A stretch of 64,000 nucleotides of DNA from Erythroxylum novogranatense (GCA_029891385.1 CM057231.1:62479103-62543102); one strand, 5' to 3'; counted from the first letter of the stretch, positions 41,105 to 55,300 are shown. Notes: generated from the sequence alone by a model not told the origin. Translations and numbers: made by a program.

Positions 41105-43985
41105 ATGATAACAAATACTGTGAATTAGAGAAATATGAAAAGTATCAAAATATATGTATATTAAGAGATCGAAATAACTTCGCTTTTACAAAATATTCGC
41201 TTCGCTTTTCCTTTCAAATTGATTCTTCTTCGATTCTTCCTTCTCCCTATTTGTTATTAATCAAAAATCTATTTCCCAATCTGCTTCATCAACTTTTTCA
41301 GCATCTTCTTAATTTTCTTCATATCCTTATCAAGTTTCAACTTGCTTCTTTAAAGTTGATGATTCAAATTGCAATGAGGATTCTGCCTCAACAACTTGCT
41401 TTTCAACAATAGCAACGTTGTCAGATAAGCTTCCTCTTTGAGACATTTGATTCAATGATTTGTAGGAGAGGTGGAGGAACATATACACTTGTTCAGAATA
41501 TCAAGATCAAAGGGATCACGATACGTAGAATAGTGCTTCCAAACCATGGCATAGCTTCAGAATTGAGTTGATCTCCCATGAGGTCGATTTCGCAGAATGT
41601 TCGTAAAATAGTATAACAACATTCGAGTTGCCAATCGGCGAGCAATATTGACCCTTTCGATAAGGCCTCCTCGTGGATCATCTCGCAGTAGCCTCGGTTT
41701 GGCTTTGATCCTCGATCTTGATAAACGCAGATAGAGGTACCACTTCTTTTCTTTTCACATGCTTCATCAATTAGTTTCACCGCTTCGCAATCGATCAAGT
41801 CATGTCATCCAAGATCGGGTCGTGGTTGAACTTTCACTTCATTTTCTCATACTGAGTTCAAAAATTTGGTGGTTGTAAATCGTACCACCTTGATCACTCA
41901 GATCGCCCAAAGATTGGATAAGAAGTGAGACGCCTCCAAATGGCTCGTGGATATGGTTCTTTGCAACTCTCTTCGCTTGATCATAAAAGTTTTGTAGCCC
42001 CTATCTAATGTATGTAAAATGCCATTATCATATTCAACTGATTTGAAGAAGGCTTTGACAAATCTTTTGGTTTGTCTCGATGATAACAGATTTGGTCTTC
42101 TTCTCCTCTCAGAATAACCAATCTATGTTCCCAACTTTCTCTCGAAAGGTTAAATACTTGGATGGAACATTGGTCATTACATTCACAACTTTTTAGTAGC
42201 CTTCGTCCCATAACATGTGTAGCAACTTGTTTATGGACAATTGAAGACCGAAAAGTAGTAGAAACTACTTCTTCAAAAATGTATTATTAAGGACATCAGA
42301 GAATCCTTAATATTACCCGTAATAACTTCCACACTATCTTCAAGAGCGCTTCCACATTAGCTTCAAGAAAATCAACAGATCAACAATAGATCGCTTCTAA
42401 ATTTGCATTCTTAGACTCGCTCTGTTGTTGAAGTTTCTTCTTTTCTTGCACTCATCTTCTTTAACCTCGGTGACCTTTTAGATTGCATTTTCTCTTCTCA
42501 GTGCTTCTTTTCTTTTCTTCCACTTCCTTGAGATTGAGTTTCAATCTTTCAAGGATTGATGATGCGACTTTGTAGCTTTTGATCTCCGCCTTCATAATGC
42601 TTTGAATGGCTTGATTGTGTGGATTGAGTGGCTTCTTTTTGTCGCACAGCTTCAGCTGGGGTGACCTTTTGCTTGCTTTGGAATGTCACTCAGCAGAGGT
42701 TCCCTTTACGCTTTTAAGTTACCCGATTCAAAGAATCGAACACTTCTCGACTTTCGTTCCCGAGAATGTGATGTTGTTCCTTCATAGAGGATTTCTTCGT
42801 ATTGGCTCCCCTCGCTTGTTGGTTTTCTTGGTGCTTCGCCCTTTTCTATCTGAAAATCTCGCACCCATTTTGGCAATCGATGTTGAATCTATGTAGCTTC
42901 TAATGATACCTTCCGTCGAACTCCCAATCCAACTGATGCCGCCTTCTAAATATTCTTGTCAACAACATCCCATACTAAGGGTGTTCAGATCCTTTATTGA
43001 TTTTACCATATAGTTAAAAATCGAAATGGTAAATCTATTGGTTGATGATTCGTAAGATGAAGGATACATTGTTCATCCAGGTAGTGACTGATGTCGTGAA
43101 CCTATTCTAGGTAACACACAATCCAAAGAACCGCGAACAATACCCTCGCTTTTGGTACCACCAAGAGGCTCTCCTTTCATTGGGTTGTTCGTCCATAAAG
43201 TTGACGAGTAACTTCATCTTCGCTCATCTTCAACTTAGTCATCCATTTCACCATGTTAAAAGGTTGAACTCCACCCCTGACATTCAAAGGACTTTCTCCA
43301 CTAACTCCTTCGTTCTTATAACAGGTGTGTTTCTACATATGACACGATTGTATCGTCCATCGCTTTAGTATTCTTCCGTAACTCATAAACTTCTTTGAGA
43401 TAGACTTGATCTCGTATTTGAAAGAAGTTTCTCCAACTCGCCGCTATTATCTCCGGCTCTATATCCATTTGTTCCTTTCTTAGTTCTTCAAGTTTACCAA
43501 TCTTCCCGCTTGCTCTCGGATCAACTCGCAAAATAGGCTTGACATTCATCTTGTCGATTCGATTGAGTAGGAACTTGGTTGAAAAGATTTCAGAGATTTC
43601 AGAGAAGCAACAATTTCGATTCGTGAGAAATCCCAAAAGTCAGCTTTGAGGATTTTATGGCAAATTCTAGAACGATTGTACTTCTCGATGATCCGATGCC
43701 TTTTTCCTCTTAAATTTTTCCTCAGAAAGAAGTTTTAAGTCCGAAACCGCCTAACGCCATTAATTCCACCGCTCCACCGCCTTGTCTTTAAAAAGAAAAC
43801 CAGATGAATGGTCCGTTAACTCCTCCGTCTGGTTCTGCCTTTGTCTTTATAAAAAACAGATGGATGGTCCGTTAACTCCTCCGTCTGTCTGTCTTGTCTT
43901 TATGAAAACCGATGGATGGTCCGTTAACATCATCATATTGAGGTTGCGCTCGATTTCTTTAAAGCGATCTTCACTTAGTCTGGTC
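41105..43985 (-). pseudogene. Envelope-like / second-ORF region of copia element, copy A
   Basis: Copy A aligns over about 2.9 kb with 44478-47290. Minus-strand fragments include KMNVKPILRVDPRASGKIGK and VYLKEVYELRKNTKAMDD (43316-43636 frame), ANFMDEQPNERR-like text near 43190, and TISIFNYMVKSIKD near 43000. The last resembles a stretch of the plant retrotransposon protein that follows pol in SIRE-type elements (called envelope-like, no proven function). It is riddled with stops and shifts. The RNase H side is cut off at about 43985. Confidence 0.55.
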
Positions 43986-44059
43986 TTTAATCGCTTTCAA
44001 TATGTGCTTCTTGAATCTTGAAAGAAACGGTTATTCAGCTTGAGTCCAGAATTAACTAA

Positions 44060-44464
44060 AACTTATGTTTCTTTGTTCCGCCCGATTTTTGTATCGGCCG
44101 CTTTTCTCTTCCGTCTTTTTCACTTGTAAAGCTTCCGCCTCTTTTCTTTTATGAAGCTTCCGCTCGCTTTTTTCTTATAAAGCTCCGCCCGCTTTTGTTG
44201 TAAAGCTTCATCGTGTTTGCTTCAGCTTGATTTTTAACTTCTACTGCTTTTTTGCTTCGCTGATTTTTCTTTCACTGTTTTTTGCTTCACGATTTTTCTC
44301 GCTCAATTGCTTTTTGCTTCACGATTTTTCTCCTTCAAATTGTTGTTACTTTCTCAAGGCCCATCTACTTTTCATTTGTTCATGCGTTTATCTACTTTTC
44401 ATTGATATTTCTCTTTGTTTGTCATCAAAATTATTAAATACGTGAAGTGTGGTTTGACTTAACA
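44060..44464 (-). repeat. Copia LTR, copy B (truncated)
   Basis: Minus strand starts TGTTAAGTCAAACCACACTT beside a purine tract (44465-44476) and runs into the same GCTTCCGCC-type repeats as copy A. It stops near 44060, without the CAACCC end. Units GCTTCACGATTTTTCTC recur at 44280-44340. Confidence 0.6.
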
Positions 44465-44477
44465 ATCTCCCCTTTTG

Positions 44478-47250
44478 ATGATAACAAATATTTTGATATA
44501 ATAGAGGAATATGAAAAGTTTCAAATATACGTAAGTATGAGTAAATAAAAATAACTTCGCTTTCATCTTTCGCTCGCTTTTTCCTTGCAAATGATTCTTC
44601 CTCATTCTTCCTTCTCCCGCTATTTGTTATTAATCAAAATTATTTCCTAATCGCTTCACCAACTTTTTCAAAGATCTTCTTAACCTTCTTCATATCCTTA
44701 TCAAGTTTCAACTTGTTTGTTTAGAGTCGACGATTCACCGCAATGAGGATTCTCATCTCAACACTTGTTTTTCAACAACAAAGAATCGTTGTCAGATAAG
44801 CTTCCACGCTTGAGACATGTGTTTCAATAATTTGTAGGAGAGGCGAGGAACATATACAAATCGATCAGAATATCAAGATCATAGAGTCAAGTATACGTAG
44901 ATATGTACTTCCAAGCCAAGGCATAGCTTCGCATTGAGTTGATCTCCCACGAGGTCGATTTTGCGAATGTTGCGAAACAATAAGAACATTTTAACTTGCC
45001 AATCGAAAAGAACAATATCGACCTTTCCGATAGTACCTCCCCATGGATCATCCGATGTAGCCTTAGTTTGGCTTGTTCTCGGATCTTGATAAATGCGAGA
45101 TAGAACTTCGACTTTTTCTCTTCACATGCTTCATCAATCAATTGCACCGCTCGCAACTGATCCAAGTCATGTCATCCAAAATCGGTTCGCTGAACTTTCA
45201 CCAGCTTCTCTTCACGCCGCTGCTCCACAAAATTTGGTGGTTGTAAATCAGTACCACCTTGATTATCAGATCGCCCAAAGATTGGATAAGAAGTCGACGC
45301 TTCCAAATGGTTCTCGTGGATATGGTTCTCTTGCAACTCTTTTCGCTTGATCATAGAAATTTTGTAACCCTATCCAATGATGTAGAATGTCAGAATCAAA
45401 TTCAAGTGATTTGAAGAAGGCTTTCACAAATCTCTTTGGTTTGTCTCGATGATGAGATTTGGTCTTCTTCTCCTCTCAGAATAACCAATCAGTGTTCCCA
45501 ACTTTCTCTTGAAAAGTTAAAGATCTGGATGGAACACTAGTCATCACACTTACAACTTCTCGAGTAACCTTTGTCTCATAACACGTAGCAATTTGTTTGT
45601 GGACAATGAAGACCAAAAGTAGTAGAAACTACTTCTTCAAAATTGGATTGTCAAGGACAAGGTGAGTATCCTTGAGATTACCAGAATAACTTCGACATTA
45701 ACTTCAGAATATCACCAGATCATCAATGACATTTGTTTAAGATCAACAATGCCTTTTCGTCTTGCTTTCTTAGACTTTGGTTTTGTTGTTGACTTCCTTC
45801 CTTTCGACTCATTTTCTTTCGCCTTGGTGACCTTTTAGGTTGCGCTTTCATCTTTCCAGTTCTTCTTTCCTTTTCCTCCAGCTCCTCGAGACCGAAGTTT
45901 CAATCATTTTCAAGGATTGATGATGTGGACTTTGTAGCTCTTGAACCTTGTAGTTGAGAATGCTCGATTGGCTTGACTTTTGATTTATCGGCTTCTTTCT
46001 CGCTTTGTAGTTTTCGCCTGGGTAACCTTCTTGCTTTCTTTGAATGTCACTCGGTAGAGGTTCCCTTTACGCTTCATGTCACCGATTCAAAAATCGAACA
46101 CCTCGACTTTGATTCCTGAATGTGAACTTCTTGCTTCCTTCATAGAGATCGCTTCAGATACGCCGCCTCAATCGTTGCTTTCCTTGGCGATTCTCGCTCC
46201 TTTTCGTCTGAAAGTCTCGCACCCATTTTCGCAATTGATATTGAATCGATGTAGCTTCTAATAGATATCTTCGCCTAATCGCCTAATCCAACTGATGCCG
46301 ATTCTCTCAACACTCTTGTCAACAAAGATCCCATACGGACTAGTGTTTGTATCCTTTATTGATTTTACCATGTACTGAAAAATCAAAATGGTAAATCTAT
46401 TGGGTGATGATTCAAGATGAAAATACATTGTTCATCCAGGTAGTGACTTTATGTCGTGAACCTAATCTAGGTAACACACAATCACATGTAACCGCCAACA
46501 ATACCTCGCTTTTGGTACCACCAAGAGGCTCTCCTTTCACTGGGTTATTTTGTCCATAAAGTTGACGACTAACTTCATCTTCGCTCATCTTAAGCTTAGT
46601 CATCCATTTCGTCATGTTAGTGAGTCAACTCCATCCATCTGACATTCATCGACTTTCTCCAAGAACTCCTTCACATTATAACCGAGTGTGTGTCTACATA
46701 CGATGACACGATTGTATCATCTATCGATTTAGTATTCTTCCGTAACTCATAAACTTCTCTCGAGATAGACTTCATCTCGCATTTCAAAGAAGTTTTCCAA
46801 CTCGCCGCGATTATCTCGCGCTCTATATCCATCTCTTCGCTTCGAAGTTGTTCAAGTTTACCAATCTTCCCGATCCCGATCCCGGATCAAGTCGCAAAAT
46901 AGGCTTGACATTCATCTTGCTGATTCTCGATTGAGTAGAACTTTGCTTCAAGAAATATCACAGAGATTTAAGAGAACTAACAATTTGTGAATTCGCGTAA
47001 ATCCCAAAGGTCGCTTTTAGGGATTTTATAGTGAATTCTAGAACGATTCTACTTCTCGATGATTTGACAGTTTTTCCCGCTAAAACTCTTTTTTGTCAAA
47101 GAAGTTTTATATCTGAAACCGTAACGCCTTTAACTCCACCATCTGCCTTTGTTGTTTTCATGAAAACCGATGAATGCCCCGTTAACTCCTCCGCTCATCC
47201 GTTCGGTCTTCATGAAAACCGATGAATGGTCCGTTAGCATCACCATATTG
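44478..47250 (-). pseudogene. Envelope-like region of copia element, copy B
   Basis: Second copy of the region at 41105-43985, in the same orientation (44887-45165, 45172-45354 and 46412-46615 frames have partners in copy A). It contains DCVLPRLGSRHKVTTWMNNV near 46430-46500 and the purine tract plus LTR start at its downstream end. It is decayed. Because RNase H follows upstream at 47254, the order pol, envelope-like, LTR is preserved. Confidence 0.55.
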
Positions 47251-47253
47251 AGG

Positions 47254-47600
47254 TCATGCGTCGATTTCTTTAAAGGGATCTTCACTTAGTGGTTTTGTGA
47301 AGAAACCGCCGATCGATATTTTGTTTCCACGAACCGTAGACTCGACGACTTTCCTCCGAACGTAATCTCTCAAGAAATGATGTCCGACTTCTATGTGCTT
47401 GACCTTGAATGTTGTATTGATTCTTCGTAAGTCGATGGCGGTGGTGTTGTCGCAGATATTGGAATCTCTTCCTCTTGTATTGAGTAGTCCTCCAATTGAT
47501 ACTTGATCCACAATATTTGTGAACAACAACTCATGCGTATATATATTCAAATTTCGAGCTTGATAATGCAATCGAGCTTTGTCTCTTGCTTGACCATGAC
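47254..47600 (-). pseudogene. pol: Ty1/copia RNase H C-terminal fragment
   Basis: The 105-codon minus frame carries ICDNTTAIDL, FKVKHIEVGHHFLRDYVRRK and GGFFTKPLSEDPF, the copia RNase H signatures (CDNTSAI, KHIEIRHHFIRD, IFTKPL). A frame change occurs near the N-terminal end. No reverse transcriptase upstream was recognised, so the element is cut here. Confidence 0.85.
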
Positions 47601-49255
47601 ACTAGGTTTGGTCCAAGAAAGTGACAGACCACCACTGCATTCATCTTTGTTTCGACTTCACAAAAGTTTTGGTCGAATGTAACTTCGAACTAGAATCACA
47701 TAATTGACTAATACTTATCAAGTTATGCTTTAGACCATCAACTAATAGACGTTGTTAATGCATGCATGGAATTCTTATCAATCTTATTTAATGTCCGTTT
47801 TTTCTAGTGAATCAAATCCCATAGATTTACCCTCGGTGGTGTTTGTGAGGAAGATCATGGTTTCTTCTATGCTGGTAACATTTCAGCTTTTCTTTTGTTT
47901 ATTCTATTTCAGAATCAAATTTCACATTTTACTTTGTTATTTTACGCCTAATTCACTTGAAATGGATAATTCAAGTGGTGAGGATGACAGCTTGGTATCA
48001 ACGAACTCTTTCGAGGTACTTGTTCCTTTTAAAGGAGTGCAAAGGTTGATCAGTTTCACGAGAAGTTCTTTGAAATCTTCCAGGTCAACAGCTCTTCTAA
48101 CTCTATACAGGAACTAGTGTATCGATTCTATCCCGAAAATATATGGTGAGGGGTCGCTTTGCATTCTTGAATCCATGAATATGGTTAATCATGAGAAGAT
48201 GCAAAATATTGCGAAGTTTACTTTTGAAACGCTAGACGCCTATCATTAGACTATGAGCATTTTGTGAAGGTGTAAAGGAATTCATACACCTCTCATCTAA
48301 ACTTGCTCAAATAGAGGGTCTATGGCTAAGACCTGTGTTTTGAAAAGCTCATCGACATCTATGACAGAAGAAGATGCTATTTGACAATGATTCTGCCAAC
48401 ACAAAGCAAAGAAGTAGCTACTTTTGAGGTTTCGAGAACCGCTTAAGTCAAGAAAAGAAGAAGTATGATTAACTAAAGAGATGCTTCTTGTGCTAGAGAA
48501 GCGTGTTAGTCAGTGAGGCTAAGACATTGAAACCGCAGGCTTGAGCGGAAGAGTTTGGTGAATATGCATTGAGTCGAGAGAAGCATGGATGCCGCTTATA
48601 ACTAAATGGTAAAAGCCATGGATCGAATAGAGAAGGAAACCGCAGGGAAGCATTAAAGACAAAGACTGGAGACATGAAGGGTTCACCTGTGTTTCCAACT
48701 ATGTTAAGTTGTAATAATATTGTTGATGTAGAATCAGAATCGTATTTATTGAATTAAGTGATGTTGATGTTTTGTAAACAAAATAAAAGCAGTGAGTTTG
48801 TGTTTCCAAGTTCTAGGATGGGCCATTTTAGAATCTTCTACTAGAGTTCAACGCATTATCTAGACCGAAGCTAAAGTTCTATCCATTGTAAGTCTTACTA
48901 ATGACAAAGGTTCGGGTGCATTTCGATCTGTATTTCTCCTTTCCGTGGTTACCAAATTTTACCGAAATGCTCGTGTTCATCGTGGTGCTCTTCTTCTCTA
49001 ATTCGCTCATGTTTGCTTACTTTTGAATACGCTTTGGCAAGAATCGACATTATTATACCAGCTTAGAACATTATTCGATACAAGAAAAACAGGTCTTCCG
49101 TTCATACATTTTGGGGTTAGCGGTCTTTCCTTGCCACAATTAAAAATTATGACGGTGTCACCTATGAATTAAAGCGTTAATCTCTTTTCTTGTTTATTTC
49201 GTAATACCAGATGATGTTTTTTTACATTATGCCTATTAATTGAAACGTCAATCTA
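47601..49255. other. Unassigned region between copia fragments
   Basis: A 121-codon plus frame (47752-48117) has a hydrophobic middle and then SSGEDDSLVSTNSFEVLVPF; I recognise no family. 48230-48700 is purine-rich, and 48950-49150 carries GATTATTCGATACAAGAAAA-type repeats shared with 60740-62720. Confidence 0.4.
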
Positions 49256-49980
49256 CCCGATGTAAGAAATCATGTAGTTAAAAAGAAGAGATTTTAAGTC
49301 TAAACGACTTGACATAAATGATGTTGATAAAGTACAAATAATGATGAAAACAAGACGGAATTTTAAAAGCAAACTCAAGTTGAAAAGGATGGAAGCAAAA
49401 CCAGATTTGAAGCGGAAAGGCATTTAAAGTCAGGCAAAAGTAGACGGAGTAAAAGCGCATTTATGGAAAGCAGAGGAAAGCAAAGCACGTGTGAATTAAG
49501 AATCAGTTTGAGTTAGTTACAAAAGTCAATTGAATAACCGGTTCTTTCAAGATTCAAGCAATCTCTGCTCTCGCCGCCTTCATCTTCATGGAAAATGTAA
49601 AATAATTGTAGAAGGTCAATCACAGAGTAGTAATGTGAGAAACCTATTAGCTATGAATTGAAACGCCATCGCATTTGGCGTGAATTGCCATTATCATAAT
49701 AGTTAGAAGATTATTGATAGAGAAAAAGATGTGAAAGTGATCAAGTTGTGGTTTTTGCTTTTGCTTCCGCCTACTTTTGCTTTCGCCTCGCTTTCAACTT
49801 CCGTCTGCTTTCCTTCTCTCGTCCACTTGTCACTTTTCGCCTGCATTTCAAGTTTAGGTAAATATGAATTTATTGGCCTAGAAATATTGCCCTTTGGTTT
49901 TGATTTTATAATATATTTAACTATGTTGAGATTTCGTTCGATTTCGCCAACCGCTCTTCATCGAATGGTTTAATAAGCCG
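49256..49980 (+). repeat. Copia LTR-like fragment, plus orientation
   Basis: AAGAGATTTTAAGTCTAAA matches a purine tract and LTR start (TGTTAAGTCAAAACGACTTG at 61079 and 61965). It is followed by the same AAACAAGACGGAATTT, AAAGCAGAGGAAAGCA run, then C/T-rich units near 49740-49830. Confidence 0.5.
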
Positions 49981-51375
49981 TAATCAAAGTTAAAAGAGCG
50001 CCCAGAGTAACGGCGCTCGTAATGAAGTTACACTGGTAACTTGTGGAACAAGGAAAGTTCAAGGCAAAATTTAAGTGTTCGTAATCCCAACGAGTCTAGA
50101 GCACGCTCGACAAGACCCTTTATATAACCTCAAATCGAAACGGCTCGAAAACCATTAGCCTTGAGGCGCTTGATCTCTCTCGCTCTCAAAATCCTATCGA
50201 ACGAGATAACCATCAAGAACAGAGTATCTGAATCATTTTCAAATCGAAGCAATGGAAGGAGCTATGATGTATGGAAGGCATGTGGACTTCAATCTCACGA
50301 AGAGATACAATGGATATCGAACCGTAGATTATCGGAGCCGATTGGAGAAATTTCTTCGCAATCCGAGAGGATGTGTATCCAAATCAGTATTTGATTTTGG
50401 AAGTATGCACAGATGGTGGAAAAGACTATTGTGTCAACGGTAGACTTGAGTTACCATTATTGTTACAATGGACTTAATCGAGAAGTCGATCGATGTTCAC
50501 CGCTGGAGAAAAGCTTTCTACCAATCCAAAATGGATAACAATGGGCGTTTAAAGGAAACAGATGTTAGTAAGCGCTTTATGGAGTGAATGACCCATCGGA
50601 AGGAAGACATCAAGTCCGGTGTCGAAGTTGTGGTTCTTCATGCGATTCTCACAGACTCGCATCGCATCAAGAACGAGTTCAAGACACTTGGTAACTACCT
50701 TCACGAGTAGTGCTTATTCTATCTCACGAACCACACACCATTAAATTTACTATTTCGATATTTCATTATATGGTGAAACAAATGAAACATACAACTATTT
50801 ATCCGTGCGGCATGCTATTGACAAGAATTTTAAGAGAATCGAATTCGCCTCGAAGTGGAAAACCTCGAGTGCCTGTAAAAAGCACTATCAATTTAGTACT
50901 ATAAATGTAATTGACTTGAAGATTCTCAACAGAGAAATGAAGATTGTGAGAACAAAGTTAGGAATGACGGGAGGAGTTACAGAAGAAGTCTCCCGCAACA
51001 AGTTGCAGATCTCAAGTGAGCTCACACACGCCGATCAATGGAAGGAGAAAATCATGTGAGGACCTTCGCTGAAAGAGTTTACGCCAAGAAGAAGTTAGCT
51101 TGTTCAAGATAATGTAGGTGGGTCAAAAGGAAAGCAGAGGATCACATCCAATCACCGACGATATGATACTACACTTACGCCTCTAGAACTCGTAGCAGAT
51201 GATGATCGCTTCTTTGCCTTCCGACGCGCATAATGAAGTACAAAGTTTACGCCAAGAATTCAAAGAATGTAGGAAATAATGAATCGAATGGAGAAGATGA
51301 TGAAAGACATGCAGGCCAGGATGATAGATATGCAGAAGATGCTGATAGAATTTATGCAGAGTCATCACCGTTAAT
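49981..51375 (+). pseudogene. Envelope-like region, copy C, plus strand
   Basis: Plus-strand frames hold YGRHVDFNLTKRYNGYRTVD (50252-50443), TISIFHYMVKQMKHTTIYP with CGMLLTRILRE (50710-50904) and a later charged segment. TISIFHYMVK matches TISIFNYMVKS of copy A, so the same protein family lies here in opposite orientation. It is broken by stops throughout; the C-terminal part ends near 51375. Confidence 0.5.
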
Positions 51376-52330
51376 CGTTTCTTATTATAACAAATAGGGG
51401 AGAAGAAGAAGTTGTTATTGTATTCTCTATGTTTTGTTTTTGTTGTCTAATTTGTTATCATATATATATATATATATGGGTACGACTTATGCGGATGTCT
51501 TCTCTATTGATCATCTTGAAGCTTCTTCTTCTCAAGATTCGCCCATCATCTTCGCCAAGCTCTCAAGAACAAGGTAAGAGTCAATCAATAACTGCTTTTT
51601 TCAAGATTCAAGAAGAAAGAATAAATAAGCGCTATGCATTTAAAGTTATACATACAAGTCTAAATCAAGATTAAATTTTTGTGAGTTACATGTAATAAGC
51701 TAAATTACAATTAAAGGAACAAAAGTTTGTCCGAAAGACGATCGCATTTAATTAGTCGACAATAACTGCTATTTTTTTATCAGAAACTGCTCCAAACATT
51801 CTTTTAAGAAAGTTATATGTTCTTTGTCGGTTGAAATAGATGACGAAGTTTAATTGTTGTTATGTTCTTGCAATGAAGGATATGATGTATATACGCTAAA
51901 GAAGAAGAAGACCAAGAATGGGTAGGAATTGTTTGATCGGTTAAGAGGACAAAGGTTTGAAAGTTTAGATATAGAGGTATCGTGGAGGGCGGGTAGTACC
52001 GCAAGATGATAAAGTGAAACAGAAGGATTTATGTTGAGATAGGTTTAAAATAGTTTACATGTGTAAAGAATAGTTTCAAAGAAGGATTAGTCAATTCAGA
52101 TACTCCAAGGAATCGGTAATCAAATTTAAAACGAGTCGAAATGACATCGTTGAACCGCTTAAATAAAGAAGAACAAGAGGAAGTTAAAAGAAGCAAACAT
52201 AATTTGTGCGAAGAGAAACCGAGAAGAAAACGAAGCAAGAGCAGCATTTGTCGTCAATCATCACCATATTACGAAGAAGAATGTCATATATCGATGAGAT
52301 AATTTTGTGCAAAATCTTCAACACCTCGTC
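51376..52330. repeat. Repeat block related to 38290-38930
   Basis: GGTAGGAATTGTTTGATC, AGGATTAGTCAATTCAGATA and CCGCTTAAATAAAGAAGAAC have partners near 38380, 38700 and 38785 in the same order. An (AT)n run lies at 51460-51476. No gene was recognised. Confidence 0.5.
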
Positions 52331-55300
52331 GATTGTCATTATTTGGCTAAGGTGTCAAGACTTTTAAGAGATCATCCGTCAGAATGTTTGCAGGACACTC
52401 ATCTTCATGATGATAGTTGCCAACCCCATAAGGAAGATGACATGGTGAGTGGCGCCGGCTCAAAGAAATTAGATGATATAATAGAAACTCCATCATCGAA
52501 CCGAGTAAGATGACGCTGAGGATTTTTCAGATACCAAAGTATTGAAAAAGATTGAAGTATAGGAGTTCGATCCGTAAGATCTAATTATTGAGAGACTCAC
52601 AAAGAAGACGGCTTGATTTTATCGATGCAAGAGAAAACAGAGGGAGTTGAAAAATACATGAAGTTGAAAAATAGATTTAACTCGTAAAAATGTATTGTTT
52701 GAAAAATAGATTTAAGTCGTAAAAGGTATTTAAGTATGCGAAGAAATACAAACATAGACGAAGTTGACAACACACACGGTCGAGAACGCAGACGGTTAAC
52801 AACATGTATTTAAGTTCACAACACCGACTAAGTTTACAACACGCACGGTTAACAACACGCACGGTTAACAACACAAATGAACTCGACAAAGCACACTAAG
52901 CATATGCAAGAATGAGTTTGAGTTAGCTACGTAACTCCATCGAATAAGCATTTCTTTCAACATTAAAGAAGAAAGAATGAAGAAGCGCTAGAGACAAAAG
53001 TTTTAAATACAAGTCGAAAGTTATGAGAATCTGGTTTTTCCTATTACGACGAAAGTATCAGAAAGTGATCACGGCCCGATTGCGCGTATATTCGCCGCCA
53101 TCGACAAAGCTTATCCATTCGTGACGGCAAGTGGTATTCAAAGATCGGAAACCTTTTTTCGAGACATAGTTTAGCCGATGAAGAAGATTCAGCATTTTTC
53201 CCGAAAATATCAAAATCAATATATATTAAGCAAGTATATAAGGGAGATGAATTGAAACTAAATGGCACATACAAAATAATTAAAGATGATGTTATAGATA
53301 AAATCAAGATAAAGTAAGAATAAAAGCACCGAGAGTGGTGAAACTGAGCTCACAGTAGTTCATCAAGATCAATTTTCCTAAGAAGAACAACAAGAATCGC
53401 TGTACCGACCGCAGATCGAAAGTGTTCATCGGCTTCACGGGAGAAGAAAGGTATCGCTTAATCAGGCGTAGACTTTCTCCAAGGGAAGATCCATGTTCTA
53501 TAACGAGAAGAAAAATGTCCATTGTCGCGAAATAACTAGTTGTAAATATTTCGGCCGATTAAACCGAAATGTACATGAAAGAAGGAAGGAAAATATAACC
53601 TCATTGTAATATTTCATTGCTTCAACTATGTTAAGTTTAATAGTTTTCAATGAGGTCGCCAAAATAGAAGCCGTTATAGTTCCCTGTGTCATCGGTCAAA
53701 TCCATGTCGATCGGATCCGCCAATAAAGTAAGAATAGTAGGTAGGCAAAAAGTAGTGCAAAGCGATATGGAAGTAAAAAGTCATGTGAAAATATGGAATA
53801 GACACGAAAGGAATAAGCAACAAATCAAGATTGCAAATAAGGCAGAACCTTGGCTCACTGCATGCTTTTCTCACAAGAATTACAAGTAAAGAGAACTCCA
53901 GATGCAAAGAACAGAGATCGAAGCATTTGTTGCATGCCATATACCAAAATTTTGTAAAATGTGTCGAAAGGAAATTTTGGCTTCAATCCATGATATCTAA
54001 GGAAAAGTTGATAACAATGTTCGAGGAAGAAGTTTCAAATTCAATATGTCACCGAATATGCGATGTGATTACCTTAGGGTAGAATCTAAAGACATGATCT
54101 TGGTGATATGTCGTGAGATCCGTAAGATATACGGGATTATATGTAAAGTAAGATTTTCCACCGACGAGGTTTTTATGTGGTTGTTATTTCGTCAGGCCTC
54201 AGAATATAATATTTATATAGGCTTATAAAAGAAAGACATTTTAAAATTCCTATATAATTTGTAACAAAATGTTAGAAAGGTTGTACGAATATAATGGATT
54301 ACCAACTTTTGAGATCGGCAACTTTCAGATGGGTGGCTCAACGAGGATGGTCGAGTCGAACCACGCTGACAATGCAATGCCTAACATTTCAAAATGATTT
54401 TTTAGATAGAATGAAAAGGACAGAGTAAGATGTGTTATTATGAGCAAGGAACAAATACCGTAAAGAAATTAACTTTGAGATTCGTGCAAACAATAATCGG
54501 ATGAGAGTGAAGTAATTCCATAATCTTCCGCCCTCGCTCAACAAAACAATTCCAAAGCGATAGTATAACCGCTTGTTCTCTAAAAAACAAGAGATAACGA
54601 GAAGATGTAAAATTTGTTCATCTCTCACACAAAATAGTAACAAAGATACAGAGTGAGAATTACTTTATTTATGATAACAAATTTTCGACAATAAGCTTTT
54701 CCGCTCTCGACGACATCTTTTTTTCCAACACTTCAACGACGACGGCTATAATATCTATCATGTGTTAAACATTAATAATGTAATCACAAAGTGGAAAGTT
54801 TTGTAAGATTGTATGAAAAATATATTAAGCATCTAACCAATGATTTTTGCTTGTCGTCCACATAATCCATAAGACTTTGGAAAGGCGTGAAGTTGAAAAT
54901 CGAGGATGATTGCATCGCCTTGTGTGACAGTTCGATGACCGTATGATTTGTGAGAATCCATCAGATGTTCAAATTTTCAGTTTGATATCAAGGGAATTGA
55001 TTTGACAATTGCATTAGAAATGATATATTCTCGACACTACCGTAAGATGTCTCCAATTTTCAGATATCATTGTTGAATATGATACCTCAACTTGCATGAT
55101 CCTCGTTAATTATAAAGAAATTATTGATAGGTAAGTTGATAAATGTGAAAGGAAAAAGTGTAATTGATATACCGAGAATCGCAGAAGACAAACTTTTGTC
55201 TTTTAGTCGGTGAATTAACCAAGCAACGACCGTTGTTTTTGCTGACCATCACTGACAAGACCATGATCAAGGCCTGTGCAAAATATTCTTCATCAATAAA

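Noticed and set aside
47752..48117. 121-codon plus-strand open frame as host gene
   Set aside because: No domain or splice context recognised; sits among decayed copia fragments.
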